Origin: JAZSMJ01 sp045535815
Lineage (GTDB): Bacteria > Bacillota > Clostridia > Oscillospirales > CAG-272
Length of the DNA stretch: 64,000 nt
Direction of reading: 5' to 3'
NCBI GenBank assembly: GCA_045535815.1
Contig: JAZSMJ010000049.1
Location: 1-64,000, forward strand
In this document: positions 33,501 to 42,014 of the stretch, in pieces
How positions within the stretch are numbered: position 1 is the first letter of the stretch
Layout of the letters: each line of letters starts with the position of its first letter
The notes under the pieces: generated by a model
The model's input: only the letters and a program-made list of their open reading frames with translations
What the model was told of the DNA's origin: nothing
Databases searched by the model: none
Made by a program: the position numbers and the translations under genes

Positions 33501-36086
33501 TACAAGCTGACCGACGTTTACAACTGTGCGTCGTGGGCTACCGTAGACGTTTACGGCACACCCAAGATAGCGCACTACTTCATTCAGGATTCGTTCGCTC
33601 CTCTGACTGCAGTTGCACTCTTTGAAAGACTTTCATACTTCGGCGAGGAGATGGAGCTTCCCATCTATCTTCTTGACGATGCAAACGAGCTTTCGGGAAG
33701 CGAATGGGACGTTGACGTTAAGGTATACAACAGCGCCTTCAAAGTCGTTGCAAACCAGCTCTATTCCGGCTCAGGCTCTATTGAGCAGGTAAAGCTTCTC
33801 GGCAATATTTCCGTAGATGCATCACTTACGGCAAGTGCTCCCCTCTTCGTAGTGGTTGATCTTTATAAAGAAAACGTCCTTGAAGCAAGAAACTACTACT
33901 TCGTTAACTATTCGGACGACGTTGATTCTCTCTTCAACCTCCCGGCAACACAGCTTGAATATTCGGTTGAAGGTAACGTTTATACAATAACAAATACGGG
34001 AAATTATCCTGCAGTCGGCGTTCACTTTGACTGTGCGGCAGTTTCCAACACCTTTATCCCCGAGGATAACTACTTCTTTATGAATCCGGGCGAGACAAAG
34101 ACAGTATCTGTAAACAGCACGCAGGGTGTTGACGGCATATCCTTCTGGAACGAGGCTGACACCTCGGTTGCAGAGGCTCCCGAGACGGTAAGCGGTCTTA
34201 CAGCTGGGGCAGTAAGCGATACCAAGATATCACTCAGCTGGAATGCTGTTCCTTCTGCAAGGGGATACTTTATCCTTCGTGACGGCGCAGTTATCGGATA
34301 TACTCAGGCGTCAACTGCTCAGTATACCGACTACGGCGTGCGCGAAAACGAAAATCACAGATATACCGTAATAACTGCAGGCGTAAACGGAGTAAACTCC
34401 GCACAAAGCGATGCAGTATCGGCAATCTCCCTCTTTGATACGCAGGCTCCGAGCGTTATAAGCGCAGCGGCAAATTCGGTATCAAAGATAATCGTTACGT
34501 TTAGTGAATTACTTGACAGCGCAAGTGCTGAAAATACCGCTAACTATACCCTTGACGGCGGTGCATCCGTCACGTCTGCAAATCTTGGTGAAGACGGTCT
34601 TACCGTAGAGCTTACGGTTGCAAACCTTGCATCAAACGGCGAATATAAGCTGACCGTCAAGAACGTTTGCGATGCGTCGGTCTACAAGAACGTGATGGCA
34701 ACGCAGCAGCTTATAGTATCAAGCGGACTTCAGCTCTATTGGGACTTCAATTCTCCCCGTGGTATCGCTCTCTACGACGTTACGGGCAGAGCAGGCAGAG
34801 GAACCCTTCGCTACGGCGAATGGAAGAAGGATTACGCAAGCTCACTCGGCTCGTCCGTTTCGCTTGATATAAATACAGGCTCACTCGGAATAATGAACAC
34901 CGAGATAGACTGCACCGATACCTTTACGGTAATGGCGTACGTAAAGACCACCAATTCCACGGCAAGCATGACCGTGCTCTCGCACGTGGTCTATCCGCTT
35001 GCAGGACATTGGCAGCTCTCCGCCTACGCAGGTGAGCCCTTCTTCTACACACGTGACTTCTATATGCCCGGAACGAACACCCACGAGATACAGTTCCCGT
35101 TCAGCAAAAACGTAGCGGACGGCAAGTGGCACCATATAGCAATAACCTTTGACTCAGGCAGCGTTAAGACATACGTTGACGGAAGAGTTACAGGCTCATG
35201 GAACGGCATTGCCGGAACCATGAGAAAGCTCGGCGCTGAGTTCTCGATAGGACGTCTTCCCAGAAATACAAACCGTTGGGACGGCTCTCTTGACGAGGTA
35301 AGACTTTATAACAGAGCGCTGACTGCAGCTGAGATAGATCAGGCGGCATCCATACTTTCCGAGGGCGATTACATCGTTCTTGAAAAGAACAGTGCGACCG
35401 TACTCAAGGGCGAAACCTACAAGATAAAGGTTACAGACAGCTCTGTAGACTCCATCAGCTATGTATCCGAGGATATCTCGGTTGCAACCGTTTCGGCTGA
35501 CGGTACGGTAACGGCAGTAGCCGCAGGTAATACCACGATAAATCTTTCGTTTGAAGGTACAGTATACGCACAGTGCCGTATAACCGTAGTTGAGCCTATA
35601 TCGGTAGAGGGCGGTTACACTCTCAGCGGAAGCGTAAGAAGTGAAAACGGAAAGATACCGGTTAGGATAGAGCTCAAGCAAAACGGTGTGACAGTAAGCT
35701 CTACAGTAATCGCTGCTACAGATAAAAAAGGATCGGTATCCGAAGGCTACAGCTTAATCAATATTCCCGAAGGAAGCTACGATCTCGTTATAACCAAGCA
35801 GGGAAGCCTTTCCTGCACGGTAAAGAACATAGCGATAAACGGAAACGTAGACCTTGACGATGTTATAGGCACTGTTTCCCTCAGAGCAGGAGATATGGAC
35901 GGTAACGAGACCATAGATTCACTTGATATTTCACGCTTTGTCTTCGACCTTCTCAAGTCGGCTGAGGATGCAGCGTATGCACTTTCCGATATAAACGGAG
36001 ACACCTTCAGAGATGCTTTGGATGCTTCGATAATTGCATCGAATATGCTGAAATCCCCCGGTGTAATTGATTTTACAAATCCGTAA
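30555..36086 (+). CDS. Secreted GH2 (beta-mannosidase-like) multidomain protein with dockerin-like C-terminus
   Basis: 1843 residues. Signal peptide (1-27). A GH2 N-terminal jelly roll begins at ISLDGSWKM (about 60) and resumes at about 429 (VTVPGSVHTALMENGL); two discoidin-like F5/8 type C domains (about 98-257 and 266-421) sit in between. After the GH2 Ig domain comes the barrel (about 695-1005) with acid/base Glu820 in YGGGNEG and nucleophile Glu881 in FIGEYGQ. Then follow a fibronectin III domain, a bacterial Ig domain, a LamG/ConA domain, a Big2 domain, a CnaB-like domain and two dockerin-like calcium loops (GDMDGNETIDSLD, SDINGDTFRDALD). AAGGAGGA precedes ATG 30555. The likely job is surface or complex-bound hydrolysis of beta-mannosides or related glycans. 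Confidence 0.9.
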   Translation: MRKIISRIFLLMLAISLCMGHGTMLFAKSLDEFEIENYLKPGASPMDAQPTAVTLNAGDGSTGGYTADVISLDGSWKMMQGSGNEPYDYEEKETVSYNKEYVKYDLSGASVTASSQFQAGGDYFLPSNLIDGSFTQEATDAWINDGSTDVTPNFTVDLGEVVTINGVVLHSFGALEVIPEVNSRGENTSSFAVSVSSDGQKFTEVKRINGNKLDSCEVKFEAEYQARYIKVDVLQPTQVAGDPWARIVEFEVFVPGAEIEGGETSAEYNKVDITGRKVTASSHYALQNYFTPDNLTDGARESDATDAWISDGDTDKDPWFIIDLGYTYDVNGFILYNFGSLAVINEEGRAENTRAFKVLVSEDAQDWTEIYSVSDNTKSIVDVKLDRYYKAKYIKVSISEANQGGTPEWCRIAEFEIYAKTLVFNPSNDLVWDGAIDVTVPGSVHTALMENGLLEDPYVGMNSKIAKENSFKTWWFTKSFNYTKDSDIATLCFDGVCDRCDIWLNGKYLGFHQGMFGGPYYDVTEYLVEGENTIIMRMYPAVEDWNDTVVYTAAYGWHYADIPPLGIWKSVYLLKQEQVTINHPFISTVNTDGLMDFYTELVNPYGGGINGTLIGTVSPKNFEGESYHFTYDVASAESEADIRLQFTIPNAQLWWPNGMGDQNLYTLKLDFVSGGAVVNSTQTQFGIRTLVMEEIAGMGEDIDLYNWTFNINGKKTFMMGADWCAIDALMRFDRDRYDRQLTLAREQGIRLLRAWGPGIVETDDFYQLCDEYGICVLQEWPTSWDSYAKQPEDVLYDTVIENVKRIRNYPSLVMYGGGNEGLAALSARVLNNIGRLTIENDGTRPWHRQDPYGDSSHNYDSFHGNMPLEDYITYEATFIGEYGQASMMNMESIAKYATPEEMAQWPLAQDGTLAWHCFVWNGSNFPVVHGDLNTMAWYGGEFLTVDSLEDMVLGSQLSQSLGYRHSLERARASWPKSTGICYYKLTDVYNCASWATVDVYGTPKIAHYFIQDSFAPLTAVALFERLSYFGEEMELPIYLLDDANELSGSEWDVDVKVYNSAFKVVANQLYSGSGSIEQVKLLGNISVDASLTASAPLFVVVDLYKENVLEARNYYFVNYSDDVDSLFNLPATQLEYSVEGNVYTITNTGNYPAVGVHFDCAAVSNTFIPEDNYFFMNPGETKTVSVNSTQGVDGISFWNEADTSVAEAPETVSGLTAGAVSDTKISLSWNAVPSARGYFILRDGAVIGYTQASTAQYTDYGVRENENHRYTVITAGVNGVNSAQSDAVSAISLFDTQAPSVISAAANSVSKIIVTFSELLDSASAENTANYTLDGGASVTSANLGEDGLTVELTVANLASNGEYKLTVKNVCDASVYKNVMATQQLIVSSGLQLYWDFNSPRGIALYDVTGRAGRGTLRYGEWKKDYASSLGSSVSLDINTGSLGIMNTEIDCTDTFTVMAYVKTTNSTASMTVLSHVVYPLAGHWQLSAYAGEPFFYTRDFYMPGTNTHEIQFPFSKNVADGKWHHIAITFDSGSVKTYVDGRVTGSWNGIAGTMRKLGAEFSIGRLPRNTNRWDGSLDEVRLYNRALTAAEIDQAASILSEGDYIVLEKNSATVLKGETYKIKVTDSSVDSISYVSEDISVATVSADGTVTAVAAGNTTINLSFEGTVYAQCRITVVEPISVEGGYTLSGSVRSENGKIPVRIELKQNGVTVSSTVIAATDKKGSVSEGYSLINIPEGSYDLVITKQGSLSCTVKNIAINGNVDLDDVIGTVSLRAGDMDGNETIDSLDISRFVFDLLKSAEDAAYALSDINGDTFRDALDASIIASNMLKSPGVIDFTNP

Positions 36087-36091
36087 ATAGC

Positions 36092-36125
36092 AAAAATGAC
36101 GAGGAAAAATCCTCGTCATTTTTTT
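36092..36125. terminator. Bidirectional terminator
   Basis: Perfect 14-base stem AAAAATGACGAGGA/TCCTCGTCATTTTT with a four-base loop, between the convergent GH2 and nahK genes. Confidence 0.92.
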
Positions 36126-37197
36126 ATATGTATTTGCTTACTATTTTTTTCATATCCTCAAGCTTGCTTTCAATATCGTATACCAGCTTGAGCTGTGTAC
36201 GTGCACGGTCGAGATTATGATGCTCACGGTGGATTTTGAAGTAGGTATCTCCATTCAGGTAGTCGCCAAGAAATCTCATTCCGCACTCGTAAGTGAGAAG
36301 CTTTGCCGAGAAGGGCAAAAGCTCTATTTCCTTGGAGGTGAGGCTGTCGCCTGCTTCCTCAATAAAGCCTTTTGTGAAAGCCTCAAACAGCTCAAGGTCG
36401 AAATATATCTTATCAAGGTCTGTTTCATCCTCCGCACCCGACGATGCTCCGAATCGAAGCGCATCACCGAAATCATACAGAAGCGAGCCCGGCATTACGG
36501 TATCAAGGTCGATAACACAAATGCCCTCTCCGGTATCTCTGTCAAAAAGCACGTTGTTTAGCTTGGTGTCGTTATGTGTAACTCTTATCGGCACGCTCCC
36601 GTCCTTTATTGCGTCAAGTATGACACCTGTATCGGCTTTGCGTGCACGAATGAAATCTATCTCCGCTTGAACACTGTTAGCTCTCGATGCGATATCCTTT
36701 TCCACAGCTTGCTCAAAATCGGAAAAACGCTTTCTCGTATCGTGGAAAAACGGTATGGTATCGTACAGCATATCGGCAGGATAGTCCGAGAGAAGCCTTT
36801 GGAATCTGCCGAATGCCTTTGCCGCATTATAAAGCTGAGCAGGGCCTTCGGCGGTCTCATAGTTTACCGAATCTTCGATATACTTGTACATTCTGAAGCA
36901 GCTTCCATCTTCGGCTCCGTAAAAGCTGTCTCCGTTCTTTGTTTTGATAACGGTAAGCGTTTCTCTTTCCGGATCACCGCCAAGAGAGATTATCTTTCGG
37001 CGCAAAAACTCTGTAACACCGATTATGTTACTCATAACCTGCTCGGGGTGCTTGAATATCGAATGGTTTATGCGCTGAACGATATATCTCGGCTGACCGT
37101 CGGTAATATAGGTGTCGTTGATGTGCCCGTTTCCGTAAGATTCAAGAGAAACCTCTACGGTGAAGTTCTTTACGATGTCTGAAAGTGAATAATTCAT
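36124..37197 (-). CDS. nahK: N-acetylhexosamine 1-kinase
   Basis: NahK phosphorylates GlcNAc and GalNAc at C1 with ATP in the lacto-N-biose/galacto-N-biose pathway of bifidobacteria and other gut bacteria. The 357-residue product matches that family in length and in YGNGHINDTY near the N-terminus, FHDTRKRF, the catalytic loop RVTHNDTKLNN, the metal-binding IDLDTVMPGSLLYDFGD, RFGASS and the late LLPFSAKLLTYECGMRF. ATG at 37197 follows a weak GGTGG. It is downstream of a membrane permease gene by 22 bases. No lacto-N-biose phosphorylase gene is present in the window. Confidence 0.93.
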   Translation of the reverse strand: MNYSLSDIVKNFTVEVSLESYGNGHINDTYITDGQPRYIVQRINHSIFKHPEQVMSNIIGVTEFLRRKIISLGGDPERETLTVIKTKNGDSFYGAEDGSCFRMYKYIEDSVNYETAEGPAQLYNAAKAFGRFQRLLSDYPADMLYDTIPFFHDTRKRFSDFEQAVEKDIASRANSVQAEIDFIRARKADTGVILDAIKDGSVPIRVTHNDTKLNNVLFDRDTGEGICVIDLDTVMPGSLLYDFGDALRFGASSGAEDETDLDKIYFDLELFEAFTKGFIEEAGDSLTSKEIELLPFSAKLLTYECGMRFLGDYLNGDTYFKIHREHHNLDRARTQLKLVYDIESKLEDMKKIVSKYI

Positions 37198-37219
37198 ATT
37201 CCACCATTAAAAAATATTA

Positions 37220-38236
37220 TTAATCCACGCTTTGAAGCTTCATATCTCCGGCCTTTACCCAGCCTAATTTTCTGAGGGCGGCGTCAAAGCCGAGAGTAAG
37301 AAGAGCAGGCAGCACGAAGTGCATTACCGCTATTTCGATAAATATGAGCACGGTGTTTACACCTGCGTCGCTCATTGCGGCAACAGCTCCAAACTGTCCG
37401 ACAAGTCCGGACGTTCCCATTCCTGCGCCGGTGGGTGTATTGGTCATACCGAGAAGAGCAGACGATATCGGTCCGAGCACCGCAGATGCAAGCGTAGGCG
37501 CTATCCATATCTGCGGACGTCTCATTATATTCGGGAACTGAAGCATTGACGTTCCTATTCCCTGCGAGATAAGACCGCCTACACCGTTATCACGGTAGCT
37601 TGCGACCGCAAAGCCTACCATCTGACAGCAGCAGCCGACTACTGCCGCACCTGCGGCAAGTCCGCTTATTCCTATAGATATACAGATGGCGGCAGATGAT
37701 ATAGGTGCAGTAAGCGCAAGACCGATAAGCACCGAAACGAGTATTCCCATAGGGATGGGATGCATCTCGGTCGCAGTATTTATAAAACCGCCGAAAGCAT
37801 TCATAAATGCATTTATGTAGGGTCCGACAAGCAGTGCTACCGTGCCTCCGGTGAGGATGGTAGCCATCGGGGTAAGAACTATATCTACCTTGGTCTTGCC
37901 TGCGACAAGAGATGCAAGCTCAGCTCCGACCACCGCTCCGACGTAGGACCCCATAGGTCCGCCTGCCTGATATCCTATAGCTCCGGTAACGGCTGAGGTA
38001 AATATGACCAGCGGCTTTGCCTTGAGTCCCCAGGCAACAGCCGCACCTATAGCACATCCGATAACCGGAGATGATGCTCCGAGAAGCTCAGAAAGCCCCG
38101 AAAGAGCCGAGAACCCCGGTATCTTTGCAAGCTGTGATATTATAAGACCTATTATGAGCGAGGAAAAAAGCCCGAGTGCCATCGCTCCCATAGCGTCAAT
38201 AAAATAGCGTTTGAACAGTTTTTTTACTATATCCAT
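37220..38236 (-). CDS. PTS EIIC-like (PTS_EIIC_2) integral membrane protein
   Basis: 338 residues, strongly hydrophobic with about ten membrane segments, Gly/Ala-rich. Recognisable stretches are FIDAMGAMALGLFSSLIIG, GGPMGSYVGAVVGAE, GKTKVDIVLTP and NTPTGAGMGTSGLVGQ, as in the PTS_EIIC_2 family. No IIA or IIB domains are encoded nearby, so classical phosphotransfer is not supported. ATG at 38236 follows AGGAG. It shares a transcript with nahK, which suggests that it might bring in the hexosamine or a related compound; that link is inferred. Confidence 0.85.
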   Translation of the reverse strand: MDIVKKLFKRYFIDAMGAMALGLFSSLIIGLIISQLAKIPGFSALSGLSELLGASSPVIGCAIGAAVAWGLKAKPLVIFTSAVTGAIGYQAGGPMGSYVGAVVGAELASLVAGKTKVDIVLTPMATILTGGTVALLVGPYINAFMNAFGGFINTATEMHPIPMGILVSVLIGLALTAPISSAAICISIGISGLAAGAAVVGCCCQMVGFAVASYRDNGVGGLISQGIGTSMLQFPNIMRRPQIWIAPTLASAVLGPISSALLGMTNTPTGAGMGTSGLVGQFGAVAAMSDAGVNTVLIFIEIAVMHFVLPALLTLGFDAALRKLGWVKAGDMKLQSVD

Positions 38237-38293
38237 TTTATGCTCCTGAATGCATATTCGATCTGATGAGATATTATCCCTCTACTAAACTAA

Positions 38294-38322
38294 ATTATAT
38301 CAAAAAAAGAATGCACTTTCAA
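38294..38322 (-). promoter_or_regulatory. Sigma-A promoter of the permease/nahK operon
   Basis: Minus strand TTGAAA (38317-38322), 17 bases, TATAAT (38294-38299). Confidence 0.65.
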
Positions 38323-38327
38323 TAACA

Positions 38328-38347
38328 AAACGAAATATATTTCGTTT
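38328..38347. promoter_or_regulatory. Perfect 20-base palindrome, candidate operator
   Basis: AAACGAAATATATTTCGTTT lies five bases upstream of the -35 box of the permease/nahK promoter and 60 bases before a divergent gene. It is followed by no T run, so an operator is more likely than a terminator. Confidence 0.5.
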
Positions 38348-38407
38348 CATAATAATATCTTTCTTGTACATATAGTAAAAATAAGCTACAAGAAAGGGGA
38401 TAATGCT

Positions 38408-38815
38408 ATGACAATGACCTTGAAAAAAGAGGTTATCACCCACACGCACGAGGGAGTGGTCCTCGCCACTCTCATTATGATATACCCGGAGTTTGAAAAC
38501 TGCCCCCCCGGCTTTGAAAAATACGCTGCGCGGTATTACCGAGAGCTTACAAGGGCTGTAAAGGAATATGCAAAATCCGATATTTTCCCTTTGGAAAATG
38601 AAAGATACACCCTTGATCAGACTCCGAGAAAGCATCTGAGGTACAGGGCTCTTATGATAAGATTTATCTGTGAGGCAGAGGATGACGGTGAGAGCATTTC
38701 GATCACTTCAAGTCTGTGCATATCAAGAGGAAGAGAAAGGATTACCGATCACGCCAAATGCGAATGCTGGAGTCTTAAAAGAGGTGTTCTTATTAAGAGG
38801 AAGAAAACCAAATAA
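38408..38815 (+). CDS. Conserved-looking hypothetical protein, DUF3298-like
   Basis: 135 residues, soluble, no signal peptide. The middle and end (RYRALMIRF, ITSSLCISRG, KCECWSLKRGVLI) resemble the beta-rich DUF3298 region of RsiV-like proteins and deacetylases, but the match is weak and no function can be given. The sequence is basic at the C-terminus (KRKKTK). ATG at 38408 has AAGGGG at a good distance. It diverges from the permease/nahK operon across a perfect palindrome and ends just before a strong promoter. Confidence 0.65.
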   Translation: MTMTLKKEVITHTHEGVVLATLIMIYPEFENCPPGFEKYAARYYRELTRAVKEYAKSDIFPLENERYTLDQTPRKHLRYRALMIRFICEAEDDGESISITSSLCISRGRERITDHAKCECWSLKRGVLIKRKKTK

Positions 38816-38832
38816 TGACTATGCCACAGCGG

Positions 38833-38861
38833 TTGACAACAGACTGTTGATGTGATATAAT
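38833..38861 (+). promoter_or_regulatory. Strong sigma-A promoter of the surface-protein operon
   Basis: TTGACA (38833-38838), 17 bases, TATAAT (38856-38861) with extended -10 TGA. It drives the gene at 38935 and probably the SLH gene behind it. Confidence 0.8.
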
Positions 38862-38934
38862 TTCTCTGAGTGTATTCTCATATTTTCATATTTTATCAAA
38901 CGTTCTTATATATAAAACAACACGGAGGATCATT

Positions 38935-41900
38935 ATGAAAAAGCTTCTTTGCATCATACTCGCAGTTCTTACGGTGATTCCGCACGGCTTATTTACAGTT
39001 TATGCAGTCGATTCAAAAGCGGTTGAGGAATATCCCTTAGAGGTGGTATATCCTGAGCTTATTCAGAACGGAGCTATCCCGTCCGGTCAATCGACTTCAT
39101 CTGACGATGGGATAGTCAGTGCAGACAGATTTCTAACGGACGGCTCGGGAAGCTCCCCCGAAGATGAGGCATATAACCTTATATTCGAAGGCTTGATGAA
39201 CGTTAACGAGTTTATTGACATCTCTGCCTATAGATTTTCTCCCGAAAAGGTGAAGGTGCTCTTCCAGGATCTTATAAATCACTGCCCCGAGCTGTTCTAC
39301 ACCAATGCATATTCGTCGTATAGTGCTATGGATGCAAACTCAAACAAATACGTAACCAGAATTGCTCCGGTATATATGTATGATAAAGACACTATCTCAG
39401 AAATGAAGGTTACATACGATGCAGAGCTCAAAAAGATAACCGATCTTATCGATCCTGAATGGTCTGATCTTGAAAAGATAGTTTTCATAAACGACTATCT
39501 TTCCCTTAATTATACGTACGATGATATGGGACTGTACAATGAGGGACAGGGCAAGGGCTATGCAATATACGATGCGTACGGATTTCTTACACAAAAGACG
39601 GGTGTATGCCAGGCATATACGCTTACAGCTATAGCTCTTCTCAAATCCCAGGGTATCAGAGTATCGAGCGTGGCAAGCCCCCCCATGAAACACATTTGGA
39701 ACGTTGTTTATCTTGACGGATATTGGTATCATCTTGATATTACCTGGAATGACGGATATAATAACCCCACCCTTGCTATGGACCAGGGAGGCAATGTTTT
39801 TTACCTTGACTCAGACAACCCCGGGCTTGTTTCACACGATTTTCTTCTGGTCAGCGACCAGGAGATATTCGACGATCAGCACGGAGATCTTGGACATCAC
39901 GACTGGGTGCGCGATTACGAGTGTCTGTCCGACAAATACGACGACTGGTTCTGGGACGATCTTTACTATCCGATAGTTGAAGCCGGTGACGAATGGTTTA
40001 CTGCCTTCCCGCAAAGCCACATCATAATCTCCTGCGATATCGATTCAGGCGAAACTCAAGAGGTTACCGAGATCGATCTTGGCAAATGGTACGTTTGGGG
40101 AAGTAATAACACCTTTTATAAGCAAGCATTCAGTGGCATCGGATCCTTTGAGGATAAGCTTTACTACAATACCAGCGAAAAGGTATACAGCTACGATCCC
40201 AAAACAAACGTCTCTACCGAGTTGCCTGCCATTCACGATGCATCGAAGGGTCGCATATACGGCTTTGAGTTGTGCGGGGACACTCTTACCTATTACACGA
40301 CCATCGACCCTGAAAACGGTCAGCTTACGTCCTATATGTTAACTCTTGAGCATGACGTTCCCGCAGTTAAATATACCGTTACATATGATATAAACGGCGG
40401 TATCGGAGCTGTTCCCGTGCAGAGTGCCGTTACAGAGGGAAGCTCTATCACTCTTGCAGGCGGCGAAGGCTTCAGCAAAGACGGCTTCACCTTCGGTGGA
40501 TGGAAGATAAACGGCGTTACGTATAAGGCAGGCGATAGCTATACCGTTACAGGCAACACCCAGATATCTGCCATCTGGAACGAAGAGGTCAAGCACTTTG
40601 TTACCTACGATATCGGTGATGCTCAGGGCATAGCTCCCACGCAGGATCCCGTTAAGCACGGTGAATCAATTATTCTTGCAGGCGACGAAGGCTTCAGCAA
40701 AGGCGGATTCACATTTGCAGGCTGGAAGATAAGCGGAGTTACATATCACGCAGGCGATAGCTTTACAGTTAACGCAGATACGCAGATAACTGCTATCTGG
40801 GACGAGGTGATCAAGCACACAGTAACATACGATATCGGTAATGCGCAGGGCACAGCTCCCATTCAGGACGCTGTAGAGCACGGCAATTCGATCGTTCTTG
40901 CAGGCGACGAAGGCTTCAGCAAAGACGGATACACCTTCGCAGGATGGAAGATAAACGGCGTTACATATCACGAAGGCGATAGCTTTACAGTCAACGCAGA
41001 TACGCAGATAACTGCTATCTGGGACGAGATAATCAAGCATACGGTAAGTTACGATATCGGGGATGCAGAAGGAATTGCTCCTACTCAGGATGCAGTAACG
41101 ACAGGCACGGTAATTACTCTCGCAACCGCTGACGGTATCACAAAAACAGACTTTACGTTTGACGGGTGGAGGATAAACGGCACCGTATATGCTCCCGGCG
41201 ACAGCTACACCGTTACGGCTGATACACAGATAGTTGCCGTTTGGAAAGCAATACTTAAGTATTCCGTAACCTACTATGCACCCGGAGCCGATGGCACGGT
41301 GCCCACGCAGAATGCCGTATTGCCCGGAACAGAAATAACGCTGGCAAGTGCTGATAGTATTTCAAAGGAAAATTATACCTTCGCAGGTTGGGATATAGGC
41401 GGAGTTATATATCAAGCCGGAGACGAATACACAGTCAATGCAAACACACAGATAATCGCAGTTTGGGAAGAAAACGAGCCCATCGTTCCTTCAGCCAAGG
41501 CTAAAATAACCGGTACAGTATCCGGTGTTAACGGCAGACTTTCCGATACGCTCGTTACCCTCAAAACCGGGGAAGGAATTGCATATACCGCCGAGATCGA
41601 CCATATTGAAGGCGCTCCGATAACCCTCGTAGGCTTCACGTTTGATAACGTTGAAAGCGGCACGTACGATCTTGTAATTACCAAGAACGGACACATCGGC
41701 TTTACCGTTACTAACGTTGTAGTTTTTGGAGACAACATTGATTTCGGACTGCTTCTTTCCGAAATAAATCTGCCCGGCGGAGATATCTCAGGCGATAACT
41801 TTATAGACTCGACAGACGTTGCGGCGCTTGTATATGATATGGGCAAATCAAACAATGATGCAATGTATCCCGATTCCGATATTGACAAGGACGGTTTCCG

Positions 41901-41985
41901 AGATGCAAAGGATGTTGCGATACTTTCGTTTAACATGCTCAAGGCGGAAGTTAAAATAGATTATTCCGATATTGAAAACCCGTAA
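38935..41985 (+). CDS. Secreted transglutaminase-like protein with InlB-type repeats and dockerin-like end
   Basis: 1016 residues. Signal peptide (1-24). A transglutaminase-like cysteine-protease fold (about 180-290) has all three catalytic positions: Cys225 in TGVCQAYT, His253 in MKHIWN and Asp268 in HLDITWND. A region of beta strands (about 330-470) follows, then five Listeria-Bacteroides (InlB B/Flg_new) repeats of about 73 residues (about 480-846), a CnaB-like domain, and two dockerin-like calcium loops (GGDISGDNFIDSTD, SDIDKDGFRDAKD). The last two modules match the end of the GH2 protein at 30.5 kb. GGAGG precedes the ATG. It may cleave or crosslink proteins at the cell surface. Confidence 0.88.
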   Translation: MKKLLCIILAVLTVIPHGLFTVYAVDSKAVEEYPLEVVYPELIQNGAIPSGQSTSSDDGIVSADRFLTDGSGSSPEDEAYNLIFEGLMNVNEFIDISAYRFSPEKVKVLFQDLINHCPELFYTNAYSSYSAMDANSNKYVTRIAPVYMYDKDTISEMKVTYDAELKKITDLIDPEWSDLEKIVFINDYLSLNYTYDDMGLYNEGQGKGYAIYDAYGFLTQKTGVCQAYTLTAIALLKSQGIRVSSVASPPMKHIWNVVYLDGYWYHLDITWNDGYNNPTLAMDQGGNVFYLDSDNPGLVSHDFLLVSDQEIFDDQHGDLGHHDWVRDYECLSDKYDDWFWDDLYYPIVEAGDEWFTAFPQSHIIISCDIDSGETQEVTEIDLGKWYVWGSNNTFYKQAFSGIGSFEDKLYYNTSEKVYSYDPKTNVSTELPAIHDASKGRIYGFELCGDTLTYYTTIDPENGQLTSYMLTLEHDVPAVKYTVTYDINGGIGAVPVQSAVTEGSSITLAGGEGFSKDGFTFGGWKINGVTYKAGDSYTVTGNTQISAIWNEEVKHFVTYDIGDAQGIAPTQDPVKHGESIILAGDEGFSKGGFTFAGWKISGVTYHAGDSFTVNADTQITAIWDEVIKHTVTYDIGNAQGTAPIQDAVEHGNSIVLAGDEGFSKDGYTFAGWKINGVTYHEGDSFTVNADTQITAIWDEIIKHTVSYDIGDAEGIAPTQDAVTTGTVITLATADGITKTDFTFDGWRINGTVYAPGDSYTVTADTQIVAVWKAILKYSVTYYAPGADGTVPTQNAVLPGTEITLASADSISKENYTFAGWDIGGVIYQAGDEYTVNANTQIIAVWEENEPIVPSAKAKITGTVSGVNGRLSDTLVTLKTGEGIAYTAEIDHIEGAPITLVGFTFDNVESGTYDLVITKNGHIGFTVTNVVVFGDNIDFGLLLSEINLPGGDISGDNFIDSTDVAALVYDMGKSNNDAMYPDSDIDKDGFRDAKDVAILSFNMLKAEVKIDYSDIENP
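40375..41475 (+). repeat. Five tandem coding repeats of about 220 bases
   Basis: Repeats start near 40375, 40597, 40816, 41038 and 41260, each encoding a TYDIG...GWKINGVTY...GDSFTV...TQITAIW unit. Units two to four are the most similar in DNA, so this stretch may expand or contract by recombination. Confidence 0.85.
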
Positions 41986-42014
41986 AACATGGCAAATATT
42001 TAAGGAGAAATAAT

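Noticed and set aside
40375..41475. Regular repeats that might be taken for a CRISPR array
   Set aside because: The repeats are about 220 bases, in frame, and encode InlB-type domains.
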